Positions 4,933-6,325 of a stretch of 6,325 nt of DNA are shown in pieces; the first letter of the stretch is position 1; each line of letters begins with the position of its first letter. The stretch covers positions 1 to 6,325 of the forward strand of contig JBCCFX010000217.1 in NCBI GenBank assembly GCA_039029515.1, read 5' to 3'. This stretch comes from JBCCFX01 sp039029515. GTDB lineage: Bacteria > Planctomycetota > Phycisphaerae > Phycisphaerales > SM1A02. The notes beneath the pieces were generated by a model. That model searched no databases. It was not told where the DNA came from and saw only the letters and a list, made by a program, of their open reading frames with translations. Made by a program: the position numbers and the translations under genes.

Positions 4933-5661
4933 TTACACCGTGGTCGGCGCGATGCGATCAGCGAGCTTCGCTCGGGCACGTCGACTTCGTTCCGTCGCCT
5001 TGCGCTTGCAGCGGCACACGAGATGACGCATGCGATGACACCGTGAGACCGGCGATGCCTTGGCGGCACGCGCGGCATCCTTGCGCGCCTGCACCGGACA
5101 ATGGTCATGCATCCACTGGCGAAGGCGATCACGGGTGTCCGTTGGCAACTCGGTGACGGACGCGGTTGCTTTGACGCATTCGGCGGTCAGCAGTTGGTCG
5201 TCGTTGGCATCGAGGTCGTGCGATTCTGCCGGCGCGCCGATGCAGTCATCTTCCAATCTGTTCTTGTGCTTGACGGACCAGCCGCGGACGCAGCGGTAAC
5301 CGGTACCAGCGGTGAAGAGCGACACGAGCATTGTCGTGAGCAGCGAGCCGACATCGGGATTCAACCCAGCGGACAGCGATGTGTCGCCAAGCCAGAGTGC
5401 GGCCCAGCCGAGGAGGACGAGATGGCCACCGCGTCGCAGCAGGGTGTCTTTGGTCAACGTGGCGATGGTGGCGCCGAGCACGATGACGAGCTGTGCCAGG
5501 GCGTCGCCGACCGCAGCGGTTTCAGGCGTGGCGGCGGTGTAGGCACCAATCATGGAGGCATCGGCGATGGAACCGATCAGGTTGATCGTGGTCGCGCCAA
5601 TGAAGAACCAGGCCGCGCCGAGCAGCGTGCGATGAAACGGAAAGCGAGTGCGGTCGGTCAT
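4933..5661 (-). CDS. Four-helix membrane protein with basic His/Cys tail, unknown function
   Basis: I do not recognise this 242-aa protein. The chosen ATG (5659-5661) has GGAG (5670-5673 on this strand) 8 nt upstream. The frame is open further back to 5790, but the added 43 residues are Arg-rich and lack a better start. Hydrophobic stretches at about 12-32, 49-70, 79-96 and 104-121 predict four membrane helices. The remaining 120 residues form a polar tail: an acidic part (136-165), then a very basic end (191-236) with H185, H187, C188, C208, H209, H213, C216 and C218. Basic residues between helices 2 and 3 and after helix 4 suggest that the loop and tail are cytoplasmic. It converges on the dapL operon, with 4 bp between stop codons. 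A long open frame on the opposite strand (5101-5694) is less plausible because the hydrophobic segments exist only in this reading. The gene is probably real, but function is unknown. Confidence 0.68.
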   Translation of the reverse strand: MTDRTRFPFHRTLLGAAWFFIGATTINLIGSIADASMIGAYTAATPETAAVGDALAQLVIVLGATIATLTKDTLLRRGGHLVLLGWAALWLGDTSLSAGLNPDVGSLLTTMLVSLFTAGTGYRCVRGWSVKHKNRLEDDCIGAPAESHDLDANDDQLLTAECVKATASVTELPTDTRDRLRQWMHDHCPVQARKDAARAAKASPVSRCHRMRHLVCRCKRKATERSRRARAKLADRIAPTTV

Positions 5662-5765
5662 GGTGCGATCTCCGGTTCGGGGGACACCATGTGATTGGGC
5701 GAACCGTGTGCGGAATTTCGCAGCGCGCGCAGGTCGCGGTCGGCGGCGCGAGAGTTCGTGGTGAA

Positions 5766-5808
5766 TTGACCGATAAATCATTGACCTCACACGATATGCG
5801 GCGATGAT
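5766..5808 (+). promoter_or_regulatory. AT-richer divergent region with TTGACC direct repeat, candidate promoter
   Basis: The region between the two divergent genes (5662-5868) is GC-rich except here. TTGACC occurs twice in direct orientation, at 5766-5771 and 5781-5786, 15 bp apart. The second copy matches 5 of 6 bases of a -35 box and is followed after 16 bp by GATGAT (5803-5808), 4 of 6 of a -10 box, which could serve the small gene at 5869. The repeat might instead be an operator half-site pair. Both readings are weak. The rest of the region shows only a 5-bp hairpin (5816-5830). Confidence 0.3.
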
Positions 5809-5868
5809 GGCGATTCGGGAGCCGATCCCGGGGTGTTGTGGGGGGTACAGGATGGAGATCAGAAGGCG

Positions 5869-6102
5869 ATGTCTCGCGCAAGCGTGATCGGAACGATCGG
5901 AGTGCTCATGGTGTGCGGCCTGGTGGTCGCATTCATCGTGTTCGGCGGTTCATCCGTCGGTCCATCTGCGGCGGAAGCATCGGGTGGCGGCATCGAGCGC
6001 GTGACGAATTCTCGCTTTCACATCCCCGCGGCGTCACCAATGCTGATCGGCCTCGGCGGCCTTGCGATCGTGATGATCACTGGCCGGCGAGTGGTGAAGT
6101 AG
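5869..6102 (+). CDS. Small exported protein with PEP-CTERM-like tail, unknown function
   Basis: This 77-aa protein has two hydrophobic segments and no recognised family. Residues 5-25 form an N-terminal signal-like or anchor helix. A short Gly/Ser-rich linker follows (26-50), then I-P-A-A-S-P at 52-57, a second hydrophobic stretch rich in Gly and Leu (58-71), and a basic end, G-R-R-V-V-K. That order (proline-containing motif, hydrophobic helix, Arg/Lys end) is the architecture of PEP-CTERM sorting tails, common in planctomycetes, but the exact P-E-P is replaced by P-A-A-S-P. The ATG at 5869 was preferred over in-frame GTG at 5833 because GGAG lies 11 nt upstream at 5854-5857 and the membrane segment starts soon after. 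Between signal and tail there are only about 25 residues, so it could be a remnant of a larger exported protein, or a plain two-helix membrane peptide. Confidence 0.55.
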   Translation: MSRASVIGTIGVLMVCGLVVAFIVFGGSSVGPSAAEASGGGIERVTNSRFHIPAASPMLIGLGGLAIVMITGRRVVK

Positions 6103-6111
6103 GGAACAGCT

Positions 6112-6137
6112 GTAGGCCGGGTTCTGCTGAACCTGGC
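6112..6137 (+). repeat. REP-like hairpin A, copy 2
   Basis: GTAG at 6112-6115, then GCCGGGTTC (6116-6124), loop TGCT, GAACCTGGC (6129-6137). It matches the copy at 1488-1513 except for C to T at 6134, which leaves a G-T pair in the stem. As in copy 1, it sits just after a stop codon, here 9 bp after the small gene. Confidence 0.8.
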
Positions 6138-6168
6138 GGTTGGGCGTTCAACGTCATTCGTTTGTCGT

Positions 6169-6203
6169 GAATCCTGGATTCCCGGCGCTCGCGCTTCGGA
6201 ATC
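6169..6203. repeat. Overlapping palindromes between hairpins A and C
   Basis: GAATCC-T-GGATTC (6169-6181) is a perfect 13-bp palindrome. Its second arm can instead pair further on: GATTCC (6177-6182) with GGAATC (6198-6203), enclosing the palindromic GCGCTCGCGC. These are mutually exclusive folds. They occupy the spacer between hairpins A and C of this locus. No second copy is in the window. Confidence 0.45.
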
Positions 6204-6228
6204 GCGGTGCATCGAACGTCGTTGGATC

Positions 6229-6268
6229 GTCACGGCGGACAGGTATGTCCGCCCACAGCCCACAGCCC
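6229..6268. repeat. REP-like hairpin C, copy 2, followed by two heptad units
   Basis: The stem GGCGGACA (6234-6241), loop GGTA, TGTCCGCC (6246-6253) is identical to 1568-1587. With flanks, 25 of 26 bases match (1563-1588 against 6229-6254). On the minus strand the tetranucleotide at the hairpin foot is GTGG (6257-6254) rather than GTAG. The 7-bp unit ACAGCCC then occurs twice (6255-6261, 6262-6268), so a heptad array again follows hairpin C. Confidence 0.78.
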
Positions 6269-6289
6269 ACTAATCAGTCTGTTCGCGGA

Positions 6290-6313
6290 CGGAACGCCGG
6301 CGTTTCAGTTCCG
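6290..6313. repeat. Palindrome near window end
   Basis: CGGAAC (6290-6295) pairs with GTTCCG (6308-6313), and a perfect 12-bp palindrome AACGCCGGCGTT lies at 6293-6304. The two folds compete for the same bases. No T-run follows, and the surrounding sequence to the window end shows no gene I can support. Confidence 0.35.
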
Positions 6314-6325
6314 CATCGATGAACC

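Noticed and set aside
5101..5694. 197-aa open frame on the plus strand opposite the membrane protein
   Set aside because: It is Gly/Arg/Glu-rich low-complexity sequence without a ribosome site; the minus strand gives four clean hydrophobic helices and a well-placed GGAG.
1486..6268. Composite transposon bounded by the two repeat loci
   Set aside because: The shared segments are short hairpins of about 26-28 bp, no transposase is present, and the interval holds essential ribosomal genes, so dispersed REP-like copies explain it better.

Overview
This is a GC-rich bacterial chromosome segment, most likely from a planctomycete, probably of the Phycisphaerae. The main pointers are a membrane-anchored partner of an ECF sigma factor whose outer part carries the planctomycete-style pseudopilin signature (N-L-R-Q-L-G helix and a late H...D-G motif), a DapL-type lysine/diaminopimelate route, and a tiny protein with a PEP-CTERM-like tail. 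The lineage call is inference from protein style, not from a marker gene.

Layout. Positions 1-1456 hold a two-gene unit, an ECF sigma factor (5' end cut by the window) overlapping by one base with a putative anti-sigma/pseudopilin-like fusion. Positions 1457-1863 are a repeat-dense intergenic region. It holds three GTAG-headed hairpins, two of them as an inverted REPIN-like pair, then two arrays of 7-bp repeats with G-quadruplex potential on opposite strands, then a plausible promoter for rpmI. Positions 1864-2576 hold rpmI (L35) and rplT (L20), closed by a strong intrinsic terminator at about 2611-2648. infC, the usual first gene of this operon, is not upstream. Positions 2710-4928 hold a tight two-gene operon of PLP enzymes, dapL and a serine racemase/threonine ammonia-lyase family protein. 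A four-helix membrane protein of unknown function (4933-5661, minus strand) converges on that operon with only 4 bp between stop codons. After a roughly 200-bp divergent region comes a 77-aa protein (5869-6102) with two hydrophobic segments. Positions 6103-6325 hold a second repeat locus that reuses two of the hairpins of the first locus in the same order, again followed by 7-bp repeats.

How the parts relate. The sigma/anti-sigma pair is a self-contained signalling unit. rpmI-rplT is housekeeping translation. DapL makes LL-diaminopimelate for lysine and peptidoglycan, and the adjacent enzyme acts on hydroxy-amino acids such as serine. The two membrane proteins cannot be assigned a role. The most distinctive content is non-coding: a composite repeat family (GTAG hairpin, inverted hairpin, heptad array) seen twice, which looks like the substrate of a RAYT/TnpA-REP-type system that is not itself in the window.
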